Positions 7,552 through 15,201 of a stretch of DNA of 27,188 bases are shown here, piece after piece. Origin of the DNA: Cyanobacteria bacterium UBA5018 (GTDB lineage: Bacteria > Cyanobacteriota > Cyanobacteriia > PCC-6307 > Cyanobiaceae); assembly GCA_002396505.1 (NCBI GenBank), contig DGYA01000019.1, positions 644-27,831 of the forward strand. Reading direction: 5' to 3'. The notes beneath the pieces are model-generated. The model saw only the letters and a program-made list of their open reading frames with translations. It did no database searches and had not been told where the DNA came from. The translations under genes were made by a program, and so were the position numbers. How positions within the stretch are numbered: position 1 is the first letter of the stretch; every line of letters starts with the position of its first letter.

Positions 7552-8073
7552 TTGCGATCAGGCTGGCGGCAGATTGCCGAGGATCGAGCGGTGCTGGCAG
7601 CCCTGATAATCCTGCTGGTGATGGTGGGCGTTGGTTTTGTGCTCAACCCCAGCCGCCAGCAATTTGGCTGGTTTTTGCGCCTGAAGCGACCGGCTTGGCT
7701 CAGCTTTGAGCGGCTGATTCCCTTGATTTGGATCGGCATCTACGCCTGCTTTTACGCCTCGGCGTTACTGGGGTGGACTGCCAGCAGCAGCTGGGGCCTG
7801 ATGCTGGCCTACCTGGTGTTGCTGCTGCTGGTGCAGAGCTACACCTGGCTGATCTGTTTAACCCGCCAACTGCGCTATGGCACCGCTGTGGGCTTTGCCG
7901 GCTGGTTGTGGGGGTTGGGGCTGGCCTCTGCGGTGGCTCCCCACTCCGCTTCAGCCTGGCAGCTGCTGATTCCCTACCTGCTCTGGAGCCCGGTGGGAAC
8001 CCTGGTCACCTGGCAGATGCAGCGCCTGAACCGCTTAATTCTTAAACCAGAATCCCTGAACCAGAAGCCCTGA
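7552..8073 (+). CDS. TspO/MBR family membrane protein
   Basis: TspO/MBR proteins are five-helix inner-membrane proteins that bind tetrapyrroles and related ligands; in bacteria they are linked to stress and porphyrin signalling. Visible features are five hydrophobic segments, the LKRPAWLSFERLIPLIWIGI stretch corresponding to the family's K-P-x-W ... W-x-x-xY region, Trp-rich helices, and LIPYLLWSPVGTLVTWQMQR near the end corresponding to the family's P-Y-xxW...N/WxxN region. The only upstream start in frame after the stop at 7543 is TTG 7552; GTG 7588 is an alternative. The last codons (KPESLNQKP) lie on a 14-bp tandem repeat. Divergence from typical TspO makes this a family-level call. Confidence 0.7.
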   Translation: MRSGWRQIAEDRAVLAALIILLVMVGVGFVLNPSRQQFGWFLRLKRPAWLSFERLIPLIWIGIYACFYASALLGWTASSSWGLMLAYLVLLLLVQSYTWLICLTRQLRYGTAVGFAGWLWGLGLASAVAPHSASAWQLLIPYLLWSPVGTLVTWQMQRLNRLILKPESLNQKP

Positions 8074-8080
8074 ACCAAGA
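8045..8080. repeat. 14-bp tandem repeat, about 2.5 units, at the TspO-like gene 3' end
   Basis: AACCAGAATCCCTG at 8045-8058 and AACCAGAAGCCCTG at 8059-8072 are adjacent, followed by a partial third unit. The second unit contains most of the stop codon of the TspO-like gene, so the repeat has set the gene's C-terminus. Confidence 0.75.
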
Positions 8081-8186
8081 GCGCTCCCTGGGCCCTTCTG
8101 CCCCCATAGCCCAGCGGCGGGCTCCCTGGCCAGGAGCAACCGCCGCGGCCGGCTCGTAAGGTTCAAACCAGTGAGATCCACGCGTT

Positions 8187-8849
8187 GTGCGGAAAGACGA
8201 GACGAGTCGCTCCGACGAGCTGAAGACCCTGGGCTGGTCGGCCGAGGAAGTGCGCCGCTATGAAGAGCTTTGGGAGTATCGCCATCGCTGGGGGGCGATC
8301 AATCTCGAGCGTGATGATCGCATCTTCCTGCGCCGGGCTGAAGCGGCCCTGCCCAAGCAGCTGTCCGGCAAGGCGGCCCTGCGCAAAACCCTCAAGGAAA
8401 AGACCCACTACCGCTGGCTGAGCGCCTTCCACCAGGCGATGGCGGGGGTGGAAGGGCTGGAAGCTGATGAGCTGGCTGCCTGGGCGATCGTGATCGAGGA
8501 GGAGCTGCGCGCCCTCGACTACTACCAACCGGTGTTGGGTCTGCCCGATACCCTCAAGGCCAAGGCCTTTGCTCCCCTGCGCGAACAGCTGGTGGCCGAG
8601 GTCGCCGACCAGGGGCGCAACCTCAGCTTTGATTTCGCCGCTGCCCTGGCAGAGTTCCGCGCCCAGGGCAACAAGGGCTGGAAGTCCCTGCGCCAAGACG
8701 ACACCGACAGCAACTTTCCGGTGCTGCCCAGGGCCGTGGCCGATGGCTTCCGGGCCAAGGCCCGCGCTGAGTTGGTGGCTCTAACCCGCTCCACCTATCC
8801 GTCCCTCGCCGACACCGATAAGCCAGAACCCCCCAGCGACTGGAGCTGA
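8187..8849 (+). CDS. Conserved picocyanobacterial protein of unknown function
   Basis: A 220-residue soluble, strongly charged, mostly helical protein beginning at GTG 8187. Features include an N-terminal segment GWSAEEVRRYEELWEYRHRW, then GAINLERDDRIFLRRAEAAL, a KTLKEKTHYRWLSAF segment, and an acidic helical middle (ADELAAWAIVIEEELRALDY). There is no signal peptide, membrane segment or nucleotide-binding motif. I recall similar proteins in Synechococcus/Cyanobium genomes but no function. Codon use matches the high-GC neighbours. It is followed immediately by an 11-bp tandem repeat. Confidence 0.75.
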   Translation: MRKDETSRSDELKTLGWSAEEVRRYEELWEYRHRWGAINLERDDRIFLRRAEAALPKQLSGKAALRKTLKEKTHYRWLSAFHQAMAGVEGLEADELAAWAIVIEEELRALDYYQPVLGLPDTLKAKAFAPLREQLVAEVADQGRNLSFDFAAALAEFRAQGNKGWKSLRQDDTDSNFPVLPRAVADGFRAKARAELVALTRSTYPSLADTDKPEPPSDWS

Positions 8850-8850
8850 T

Positions 8851-8883
8851 CGCAGCTCAGCCGCAGCTCAGCCGCATCTCAGC
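8851..8883. repeat. 11-bp tandem array, 3 units
   Basis: CGCAGCTCAGC at 8851-8861 and 8862-8872, then CGCATCTCAGC at 8873-8883. It sits between two convergent genes; the last unit overlaps the stop codon of the minus-strand gene. Confidence 0.85.
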
Positions 8884-9094
8884 TGCCGTAGTGGGGATCC
8901 AGCCAGCAGCGCGGCAGTTTTTCCCCCGAGGGAAAGCTCAGCTCGGATTTTGTCAATTCAGCAGCATCCTGCAGCTCTTCTCCGGCATGTAGGCGGCCGC
9001 TGACGGTCTTGGCAAAGGGATCGAACAGTTGCTTGAGGTTGAGCACCTCCAGCAGGCTGCTGTCGTCGCTGTCGTGGCAAATTTTGAGGAACAC
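8879..9094 (-). CDS. Small conserved protein of unknown function
   Basis: A 71-residue protein if started at GTG 9094 (FLKICHDSDDSSLLEVLNL); a TTG at 9112 is possible. The sequence contains LFDPFAKTVSGRLHAGEELQ, a KSELSFPSGEKLPRCWLDP segment and a C-terminal HYG. The balanced composition, and my recollection of similar short proteins in picocyanobacteria, support a real gene. No known domain. Its 5' side abuts the large 15-bp array. Confidence 0.6.
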   Translation of the reverse strand: MFLKICHDSDDSSLLEVLNLKQLFDPFAKTVSGRLHAGEELQDAAELTKSELSFPSGEKLPRCWLDPHYGS

Positions 9095-9139
9095 GGGTCT
9101 CCGCGGTGGCAAGCACCCCCAGCCTGGTCATGATCTTTC

Positions 9140-9275
9140 TGGCTGGCCGATACCTGGTTGGCCCGATACCTGGTTGGCCGATACCAGGCTGACCACCAGC
9201 AAGCTGGCCATTACCAGTTTGTCTATTGACAAGCTGGCCCATGCCGGTCTGGCTACGAATAGGCTGCCCTTTAAA
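9140..9275. repeat. 15-bp tandem array, 9 units, pentapeptide-like
   Basis: Units start at 9140, 9155 (16 bp), 9171, 9186, 9201, 9216, 9231, 9246 and 9261. The first three are near identical (TGGYTGGCCGATACC) and the rest diverge but keep a central CTG/TTG Leu codon. Plus-strand translation gives WLADT, RLTTS, KLAIT, SLSID, KLAHA, GLATN, a good fit to the A(D/N)LxX-type repeat. No start codon or convincing gene frame encloses it: it lies between the starts of two divergent genes. Confidence 0.9.
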
Positions 9276-9291
9276 TCGAAGAGAATCGGCT

Positions 9292-10725
9292 GTGGGGCTG
9301 GTTAATTCTGAGGGTTTGCAGCAATCTCTGCAGCAATCCGTGAGCCTGGGGGATGCCAGCCGCTTCTGGCTGAAGCTGGGCCTGGTGAGCTTTGGTGGCC
9401 CAGCGGGGCAGATCGCCTTGATGCATCGGGAGCTGGTGGAGCGGCGCCACTGGCTCTCGGAGCGGCGTTATCTCCATGCGCTCAATTACTGCATGGTGTT
9501 GCCGGGCCCAGAGGCCATCCAGCTGGCCACCTATCTGGGCTGGCTGATGCATGGCATCCCCGGTGGTTTGATCGCCGGCGGCTTGTTCCTGGCACCCTCG
9601 GTGCTGCTGCTGATCGCCCTTTCCAGCATCTATGTGTTTTTTGGCCAGCTGCCGCTGTTGATCGCCCTGTTCTGGGCCCTCAAACCAGCGGTGCTGGCGA
9701 TTGTGCTGCAGGCGGCCTGGCGCGTGGGCCGGCGCACCCTGCACCATCCGGCCCTGGTGCTGGTGGCCTTGGCTTCCTTCCTGGCCCTGGCGCTACTGCG
9801 GCTGCCCTATCCGCTGATCGTGGTGGCTGCCGCCCTGGTGGGCTGGATCGGTGGTCGCTGGCGCCCCCAATGGTTCCAGCCCAGGGCGAAGCAGGCCAGC
9901 ACCAGGGGGCAAGCCAAGCCGGGCGCAGCGGCGCCAGCGGTGGCAGCGAGCTCAGAGGTAGCGGAGGTAGGAGAGGTAGCAGGGGAAGAAGAAGTTATTC
10001 ATGGCGATGACACGCCCACCCCTGCCCATGCCCGCTTTTCGCGGCGGCGGCTGGCCCTGACCCTGCTGGTGTGGGGTCTGGCAACCCTGGTACCGCTGCT
10101 GCTGCTCAGCGGTGTGTTTGGGGAGGCCAGCATTCTCCCCACCATGGCTCATTTCTTTAGCCGTGTGGCCCTGGTGAGCTTTGGTGGGGCCTATGCGGTG
10201 TTGCCCTATGTGAGTCAGGCATCGGTGGAGCACTTTGGCTGGCTGAGCGCAGCCCAGGTGGTGGACGGTCTCGCCCTGGGGGAGACCACCCCCGGGCCGC
10301 TAATCATCGTGCTGGCCTTTGTGGGCTTCATGGGCGGCTGGAATCAAGGGGTGCTTGGAACGCCGGGCCACTGGCTCGGGGCCGTGCTGGCCTCGCTGGT
10401 GGTGGTGTGGTTCACCTTCTTGCCCAGCTTTGGCTTCATCCTCAGCGGTGGGCCCCTGGTGGAGGCCAGTCGGGACGATCTGCGGCTGGGCGCTCCGCTA
10501 ACGGCCATCACCGCCGCAGTGGTGGGCGTGATTGTCAGCTTGGCCTTGTTTTTTGCTAAACCGGTGCTCCTGCCCGCAGGCCAGCTCGACGGCTTGGCGC
10601 TGCTGTTGGCCGTCTTAGCCTTTCTGGCCCTCAGCCGCTGGCACTGGGGCGTGCTGCGCCTGATCGGCGTTGCGGCAGCAGTGGGCATGGCCAAACTGGC
10701 CGTCAGCGCCTTGATCGGCAGCTGA
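9292..10725 (+). CDS. chrA: Chromate transporter ChrA, two-domain (CHR family)
   Basis: ChrA is an inner-membrane protein that exports chromate. The long form has two homologous CHR domains, and both are visible: FWLKLGLVSFGGPAGQIALM with MVLPGPEAIQLATYLGW in the first, and FFSRVALVSFGGAYAVLPYV with DGLALGETTPGPLIIVLAFV in the second. Many hydrophobic segments fill the rest. The domains are joined by a hydrophilic linker (about 9880-10040) rich in Ala, Glu, Gly and Val with local repeats. I start at GTG 9292; TTG 9316 after GAGGG is an alternative. The frame also opens upstream to 9226, but that reads through the 15-bp array. It converges with the P-type ATPase gene 23 bp away. Confidence 0.92.
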   Translation: MGLVNSEGLQQSLQQSVSLGDASRFWLKLGLVSFGGPAGQIALMHRELVERRHWLSERRYLHALNYCMVLPGPEAIQLATYLGWLMHGIPGGLIAGGLFLAPSVLLLIALSSIYVFFGQLPLLIALFWALKPAVLAIVLQAAWRVGRRTLHHPALVLVALASFLALALLRLPYPLIVVAAALVGWIGGRWRPQWFQPRAKQASTRGQAKPGAAAPAVAASSEVAEVGEVAGEEEVIHGDDTPTPAHARFSRRRLALTLLVWGLATLVPLLLLSGVFGEASILPTMAHFFSRVALVSFGGAYAVLPYVSQASVEHFGWLSAAQVVDGLALGETTPGPLIIVLAFVGFMGGWNQGVLGTPGHWLGAVLASLVVVWFTFLPSFGFILSGGPLVEASRDDLRLGAPLTAITAAVVGVIVSLALFFAKPVLLPAGQLDGLALLLAVLAFLALSRWHWGVLRLIGVAAAVGMAKLAVSALIGS

Positions 10726-10748
10726 ACAGTTGATCGGCTCTAAAGAAA

Positions 10749-13127
10749 TCAGCCGTATTCCTTTAGCTTGGACGACCTATTCAGTAGAAACGTTAGTGCC
10801 AGGGCTGTTAGCGTGACAATCAGTAGGAGTCCGATCTGCCCTGGGCTCATCGGCTCCGTGCCCAGCAATTTCCAATCCGCAGGTATCGCCAGCAGCAGCA
10901 ACCACATCCCTATGCCGATGGCCGCTCCCCTGGCTGTAAGCCGACTTGGGGGATCGCCGCTGAGCCACACCAGCCCGCCGCCCACCAGTAGTAGATAGGA
11001 AAAAACCAAACTGCGGTGGGATTCTGTACTGATATCTGGCCAGAAGCTGAGGGCCAGGGCCCCTAGGCTCAGCAGCGTGCCTTGGGCCAGGGCCCGATGC
11101 CAGGTGGCGGAGGCGAATAGGGGGGCCTGGGGCGGTCGGGGCGGCTGCCGCATCAGTGCTGGACTGGCTGGCAGCGCTTCAAAGACCACAGTGGAGGCCG
11201 GATCGATTACTAAATGCAGTAGGGCGATATGCACGGGCAGCAGGATCAGCGGCTGACCAGCCATGAGTAAGGGCAGTAAACTTAGCGCTGCAATCGGTAG
11301 ATGAATGGCGAGGGTGTAGCCCAGGGCGCGGTGCAGGTTGGCATCGATGCGGCGGCCGATCGCCAGGGCCTGCACCAGCGCCGAGAAGCTGTCCTCGAGG
11401 AGCACCAGATCGGCGGATTCACGGGCCACCGCCGTGCCGCGCTTGCCCATCGCCACGCCGATGTCAGCGGCTTTCAGGGCCGGGGCGTCATTGACGCCAT
11501 CGCCGGTCATCGCCACCACCTCGCCGCTGGCCTGCAGAGCGCGCACCAGTTGCAATTTCTGCTGGGGCATCACCCTGGCAAATACGCACACCTGCGGACA
11601 GAGGGCCGCCAGCGCCTGGGCGGTCAGGCCTTCCAGCTGGTGCCCAGAGACCACCGGGCCCGGCGGCAGACCCGCCTGATCGGCAATCGAGCGGGCCGTA
11701 ACCGGGCTGTCGCCAGTGATCATCACGATCCGCACCCCAGCCCCCCGGGCGGTGGCAATCGCCCCGGGCACCTCCGCCCTGAGCGGATCGGCCAGGCCGA
11801 TCAATCCCAAGGGCTGGTAGGCATAGTCGTGGGGTCCCGCCGCTGGCTCTGGCTGCAGAGAAGCCGGCTGGCCGTCGTGCAGCACCACCCCATCGATGCC
11901 GCTGGCTACAGCCAATACCCGCAGGCCAACTGATGCCAGTCGATCGGCAGCGGCTATCAGTTGGCCTGCGGCCAGGGGATCGAGATGGCAGAGATCGGCG
12001 ATCGCCTCAGGGGCCCCCTTGGCCGCCAGCTGCCAATTGCCCCGGCCATCGCCCCATAGCTGCGAAAACACCAACAAATTTTTCTGGAGGGGATACTCCC
12101 GCTCCAGGGGCCAATCGGGGTGCAGGTGCTCGCTGCCACTGAGCTGATCGAGCGCCAGACGCTGGATCGCCAGTTCCATCGCGTCCACCGGGTCGCCGCG
12201 ACTGGCCAGCACCGCCATCTCCAGCAGCTGATGAAAAGGTTCCTCCAGGGCGCTGCCGACCTGCCAGCTGAGCTGCTCGGGCCAGGTGATCAGCCGCTGC
12301 ACCCCCATGCGGTTTTCGGTGAGTGTGCCGGTCTTGTCCACGGCCAGCACCGTGGCGCTGCCCAGGCTTTCCACCGCCGCCGGCCAGCGGGCCAACACGC
12401 CAATTCGCGCCAACCGCAGGGCCCCCAGGGCCAGAAACAAAGCCAATACCACCGGGATTTCATTGGGCAGCAGCGCCAGGGCCAGGGCCAGGGCCGCCAA
12501 TAGCGCCTGGGGCCAGTTGCCGCCGATGCCACCTTGGCCTACCGCCAGCAGGGCGCATAGCCCCAGGGCCAGCAGCGTCAAGCGGGAGGTGAGCCGACGG
12601 GTGTGGCGCTGGAGCCGGGTGGGAGGTGGTGTCACCGTGGCCAGGCTGCGGCCGATTTGTCCCAATTCGGTGGCCTCTGCCAGGGCCTTCACCTCCGCCC
12701 AGCCCCGGCCGCTGGCCACCAGCGAACCGGCCCGGATCCAATCGCCGCCCTGCTTGGCCACCGGCAGCGATTCACCGGTGAGCAGGGATTCATCCAGCCA
12801 CAGGCCCACCGTTTCGGTGAGGCTGGCATCGGCCGCCACCCGGTCCCCCTCCTCCAGCCGCAGCAAATCGCCCAACCGCAGCTGCTCGGCTGCAATTGCC
12901 AGGTCAACCCCATCTCGCCGCACGTGGGCCAGGGGGGCGGACAGGCGGGCCAGCTCCGCCAGGGCCCGGTTGCTGCGCTGTTGCTGGATGGCATCGAGCA
13001 GGCTGATGCCCAACACAAAAGCCAGCAGGATTGCCGCCTCCGCCTTCTCGCCGATCAGCCCATAGATCAGGGCGCAACTGAGCAGCAGCAGGTTGGTGGG
13101 CTCCAACAGCACGATGGCGGGCTTCAT
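10749..13127 (-). CDS. P-type cation-transporting ATPase, N-terminally short
   Basis: A P-type ATPase moves cations across the membrane through a phospho-Asp intermediate. Visible parts in the 792-residue product: actuator motif TGES (117-120), phosphorylation motif DKTGT (Asp264), MITGDSPVTA, the hinge GDGVNDAPALKAADIGVAMG (about residue 550), and paired hydrophobic segments at both ends. The overall type resembles P2-like ATPases with a PEE(F/I)PVV motif in helix M4; here it reads PNEIPVV, with Asn for the first Glu. The protein starts directly at the first membrane hairpin (LLEPTNLLLLSCALIYGLIG) and lacks the roughly 40-60 residue cytosolic segment usually ahead of it. Only 28 bp separate its start from the helicase fragment upstream, so the 5' end may have been lost in a rearrangement. 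Confidence 0.85.
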   Translation of the reverse strand: MKPAIVLLEPTNLLLLSCALIYGLIGEKAEAAILLAFVLGISLLDAIQQQRSNRALAELARLSAPLAHVRRDGVDLAIAAEQLRLGDLLRLEEGDRVAADASLTETVGLWLDESLLTGESLPVAKQGGDWIRAGSLVASGRGWAEVKALAEATELGQIGRSLATVTPPPTRLQRHTRRLTSRLTLLALGLCALLAVGQGGIGGNWPQALLAALALALALLPNEIPVVLALFLALGALRLARIGVLARWPAAVESLGSATVLAVDKTGTLTENRMGVQRLITWPEQLSWQVGSALEEPFHQLLEMAVLASRGDPVDAMELAIQRLALDQLSGSEHLHPDWPLEREYPLQKNLLVFSQLWGDGRGNWQLAAKGAPEAIADLCHLDPLAAGQLIAAADRLASVGLRVLAVASGIDGVVLHDGQPASLQPEPAAGPHDYAYQPLGLIGLADPLRAEVPGAIATARGAGVRIVMITGDSPVTARSIADQAGLPPGPVVSGHQLEGLTAQALAALCPQVCVFARVMPQQKLQLVRALQASGEVVAMTGDGVNDAPALKAADIGVAMGKRGTAVARESADLVLLEDSFSALVQALAIGRRIDANLHRALGYTLAIHLPIAALSLLPLLMAGQPLILLPVHIALLHLVIDPASTVVFEALPASPALMRQPPRPPQAPLFASATWHRALAQGTLLSLGALALSFWPDISTESHRSLVFSYLLLVGGGLVWLSGDPPSRLTARGAAIGIGMWLLLLAIPADWKLLGTEPMSPGQIGLLLIVTLTALALTFLLNRSSKLKEYG

Positions 13128-13155
13128 GGCCTATCCCCAATCAATTAAATGTGCG

Positions 13156-13797
13156 TCAATGCACGCAGCGGGCCAGATCGCGCAGGCTGCGAGTGAGGCC
13201 GGAATCGACCGAGTAGCGCAGGCTGTTGCTAGCCGGGGCGGCGTTATGGGCCTCATCGAGGATCAGCAACGACTGCAGCAGCGCCTGGTCGAACCGCAGG
13301 ATCAGGCCCGCCTCAATCGTCTTGTCCAGGTCCACGTCATCGGCGATGAACAGGTCCACCCTTGGCATCAGCAGGGCCTTGCGCAGCGGTTCCAGCTGAT
13401 ATGCCTTCACATCGATGCCAGCCCGGTAGGGGGCCTGGAACAGCTCGGCGTCGGTGGCGGTGAAGCAGTTCCAACGCAGGGTGTTGAGGTAGGCCGAAAA
13501 CTGCCTGGGCTGATCAAAGCCGCGCTGTGCCACCGCCTCCCAGCTGCTCTCCCCCAGCAGTTCGAAGTCGATTTCCTGTTCACGCAACACCGTGAGTCGG
13601 GCTCCGATGGCGTCGTCCTCCAGGCAGGCCATCGACACAACCATGTCGGCCCCTTCCTCTTGGGGGGCTTGCACGTCCTCCACCAGGTAGCGGGGCGTGC
13701 GGCAAGCTTCTGGCGGATTCGGGAGGGCGTGGCGGTCATCGCGGCAGCGCCTGCTGCGGCCAGCAGCACAGCCGGTGTTGCTGTTTTCCGCCCGCAC
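13156..13797 (-). pseudogene. DrmD-like SNF2/DEAH helicase fragment (DISARM-type)
   Basis: The sequence from RYLVEDVQAP through FTATDAELFQAPYRAG and AYQLEPLRKALLMPRVDLFI resembles the N-terminal half of DrmD-type helicases. Then it reads ADDVDLDKTIEAGLIL where the family has DDVGLGKTIEAGLIL: both Walker A glycines have become Asp. Directly after, it jumps to SLLILDEAHNAAPASNS, the DEAH box, which normally lies about 100 residues further on, so an internal deletion is likely. The frame ends at RDLARCVH, just before the expected SATPHNG motif. The remaining helicase is missing. The start is also unclear: the first 35 residues do not resemble the family. I infer a decayed gene derived from a DISARM or related defence locus. 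Confidence 0.7.
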
Positions 13798-13851
13798 GGC
13801 TCAGCAAGCCCATGCACTCTCCCCCGAGAGCAGTGTCGTTGGGGCGGACGA

Positions 13852-13962
13852 TTAGGTGGTGCTCAGCTTTAAGTCGCCGCCATCGCGGAATTCGGCCGTG
13901 GGATTGCCTGAGCCAGCGCTTAGAAGCTGCAGGGCGCGGGCGTGTTTGAAGACCATCGTCAT
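13852..13962 (-). pseudogene. N-terminal scrap of a RecQ-like helicase
   Basis: A 36-codon frame starting with ATG 13962 that overlaps the ligase stop codon as ATGA. It reads VFKHARALQLLSAGSGNPTA then EFRDG, which resembles the start of RecQ-like DEAD/DEAH helicases (ALQLLR.GSG.P.AEFRDGQWEAI). After FRDG the similarity stops and eight unrelated codons lead to TAA at 13852. The ATGA coupling suggests that ligase and helicase were once an operon. Assignment rests on a short motif and is moderate. Confidence 0.5.
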
Positions 13963-14667
13963 TGCGCGAGGCTGTAATCGATGCCGTTCGATTCAATCGG
14001 CCGGGAGCGCCAGTGTTCTTCGATCGCCTGGGTGAAATCAAGCCGCACAAGCTTGGCGCCGGCCTGGCACCACTTTGGATCGTCCTGGCGGAGAATCACT
14101 CCTTCCGGCGGACCTGGGTGATAGAGACTGCGGAAGTGATCGATCTCGTGGCGTAGGCCCTCCATAGAGTGGCATCTGTTGTCCTGGATTAGCGGCACGG
14201 CGGCCAATCCAAGCTGCTTGGCGGCGGCATCCCGCCGCTGGCGACTCCAGGAGCGTTGCTTCTGGGGATCGGCGACATCAAACAGCAGGAAGGGATCGGG
14301 GAGATGGGTATAGGCCACCGAATGGCGGGCGGCGCACCACTCACCGAACAGAATCAAGCCCTGGTGCTGGGGCTGCTGCAAAAAGACCTCCAGATCTGGA
14401 CCATGCACAGCCAGCCAGGTTTTCAGTCCTGAGAACTGACCTTTGTGGGGGGGCTGGAGATAGTCTCCGCGTTGCTGGATGCGCAGGCTGCTTTCAGGAC
14501 CATGCGAGAAGCCCCTTGGCGCCATCGATCTTTTCTTCAATCGCCACGGGTTGGGAGAGGAAGGTTTTGGCTTCCTGGGTGGTGAAGACCTTGTCGTCCC
14601 GTACGGGGCCGGTGCCAAGCCAGGCGAGGTGGGGGGTGTGGGGGAAGCGGAAGAAGGAGGTGGACAG
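13959..14667 (-). pseudogene. RNA ligase, frameshifted at motif I and without a visible start
   Basis: An ATP-dependent RNA ligase forms an enzyme-AMP adduct on a Lys in motif KxDG. The N-terminal part (FFRFPHTPHLAWLGTGPVRD, then VAIEEKIDGAKG, Lys codon at 14530-14532) is in one frame and runs into TGA at 14494-14496. The rest (GFSHGPESSLRIQQRGDY, LILFGEWCAARHSVAYTHLP, PPEGVILRQDD for motif IV, AKLVRLDF for motif V) continues in another frame to the stop at 13959. The frame changes between the GA of KxDGA and GFS, where homologues have GANLGFS: the DNA appears two bases short. No ATG, GTG or TTG is in frame at the expected start around 14667. It is therefore broken twice, unless the frameshift is a sequencing error. 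Confidence 0.75.
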
Positions 14668-15200
14668 CAGCCAGACCTTCTGTCGTCAAACCATTTATCA
14701 GGAAGCAACCCTTGGAGACGCACACCAATTTCAGAGAGTTGATCATCAATTGCCGGCCAGTCAGTCTCAGCTCCATATACGATCGGAGGAACCTCGTTAT
14801 AGATTACAGTGGCAGCCAGGGCGCATGCCACCCATTTTCTATCGTGTCTGTCCATGACGATAGCTTCGTGCTCAGGCTCGAGAACTGCAATGTGCTCGCC
14901 ATTCGCCTCAACCGTATCAATGGTCACAAAGCTGGCGAGATTGCCGTCAATCTTGGGCTGAAGAACAAAGAGTCCGTATTCCTGCTCATGCTTATTGAAA
15001 GGTATATTCTGATAGTATTCATTTAAGATGAGGCTCTCTTCGTCTAGGACTATAGATGCGTCGGACTGGTCAAAATCCTTAAGCCAGTTGAATACGATCT
15101 GGCGGTACTCGGCCTCTAGTGGTATGGCGTAACTGCTCAAGTTGGAAAGATCTCTGACGGCACTTGCGGCCATCATCACGTTTGTGTCAATTAAGTACAA
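13959..15200 (-). CDS. PIN-domain protein whose frame runs on into the ligase remnant
   Basis: Residues 1 to about 170 look like a PIN-type ribonuclease: MYLIDTNVMMAAS at the start, then acidic residues in the right order, Asp5, Glu61 (LNEYYQ), Asp120 (HDRKWVACALA) and Asp147 (GAETDW). It starts at TTG 15200, one base after the TAA of the ATPase remnant upstream, so the two were translationally linked. After DKWFDD (about 14680) no natural stop occurs; the next 50-odd codons are Pro/Ser-rich out-of-frame ligase sequence, and then the frame falls into the genuine C-terminal ligase frame. The 413-residue reading frame is thus an accidental fusion; the real PIN protein probably ended near 14680 before a deletion. 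The DNA here (14700-15200) is visibly lower in GC than its neighbours. Confidence 0.6.
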   Translation of the reverse strand: MYLIDTNVMMAASAVRDLSNLSSYAIPLEAEYRQIVFNWLKDFDQSDASIVLDEESLILNEYYQNIPFNKHEQEYGLFVLQPKIDGNLASFVTIDTVEANGEHIAVLEPEHEAIVMDRHDRKWVACALAATVIYNEVPPIVYGAETDWPAIDDQLSEIGVRLQGLLPDKWFDDRRSGCCPPPSSASPTPPTSPGLAPAPYGTTRSSPPRKPKPSSPNPWRLKKRSMAPRGFSHGPESSLRIQQRGDYLQPPHKGQFSGLKTWLAVHGPDLEVFLQQPQHQGLILFGEWCAARHSVAYTHLPDPFLLFDVADPQKQRSWSRQRRDAAAKQLGLAAVPLIQDNRCHSMEGLRHEIDHFRSLYHPGPPEGVILRQDDPKWCQAGAKLVRLDFTQAIEEHWRSRPIESNGIDYSLAQ

Positions 15201-15201
15201 C

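Noticed and set aside
9140..9275. CRISPR array
   Set aside because: Units are contiguous 15-mers without spacers, and there are no cas genes; no CRISPR-like structure is seen anywhere in the window.
12286..13148. Long plus-strand frames opposite the P-type ATPase
   Set aside because: Shadows of the ATPase coding sequence, without any recognisable domain.
13798..13851. Continuation of the RecQ-like or DrmD-like helicase
   Set aside because: No helicase motif in any frame between the two remnants.
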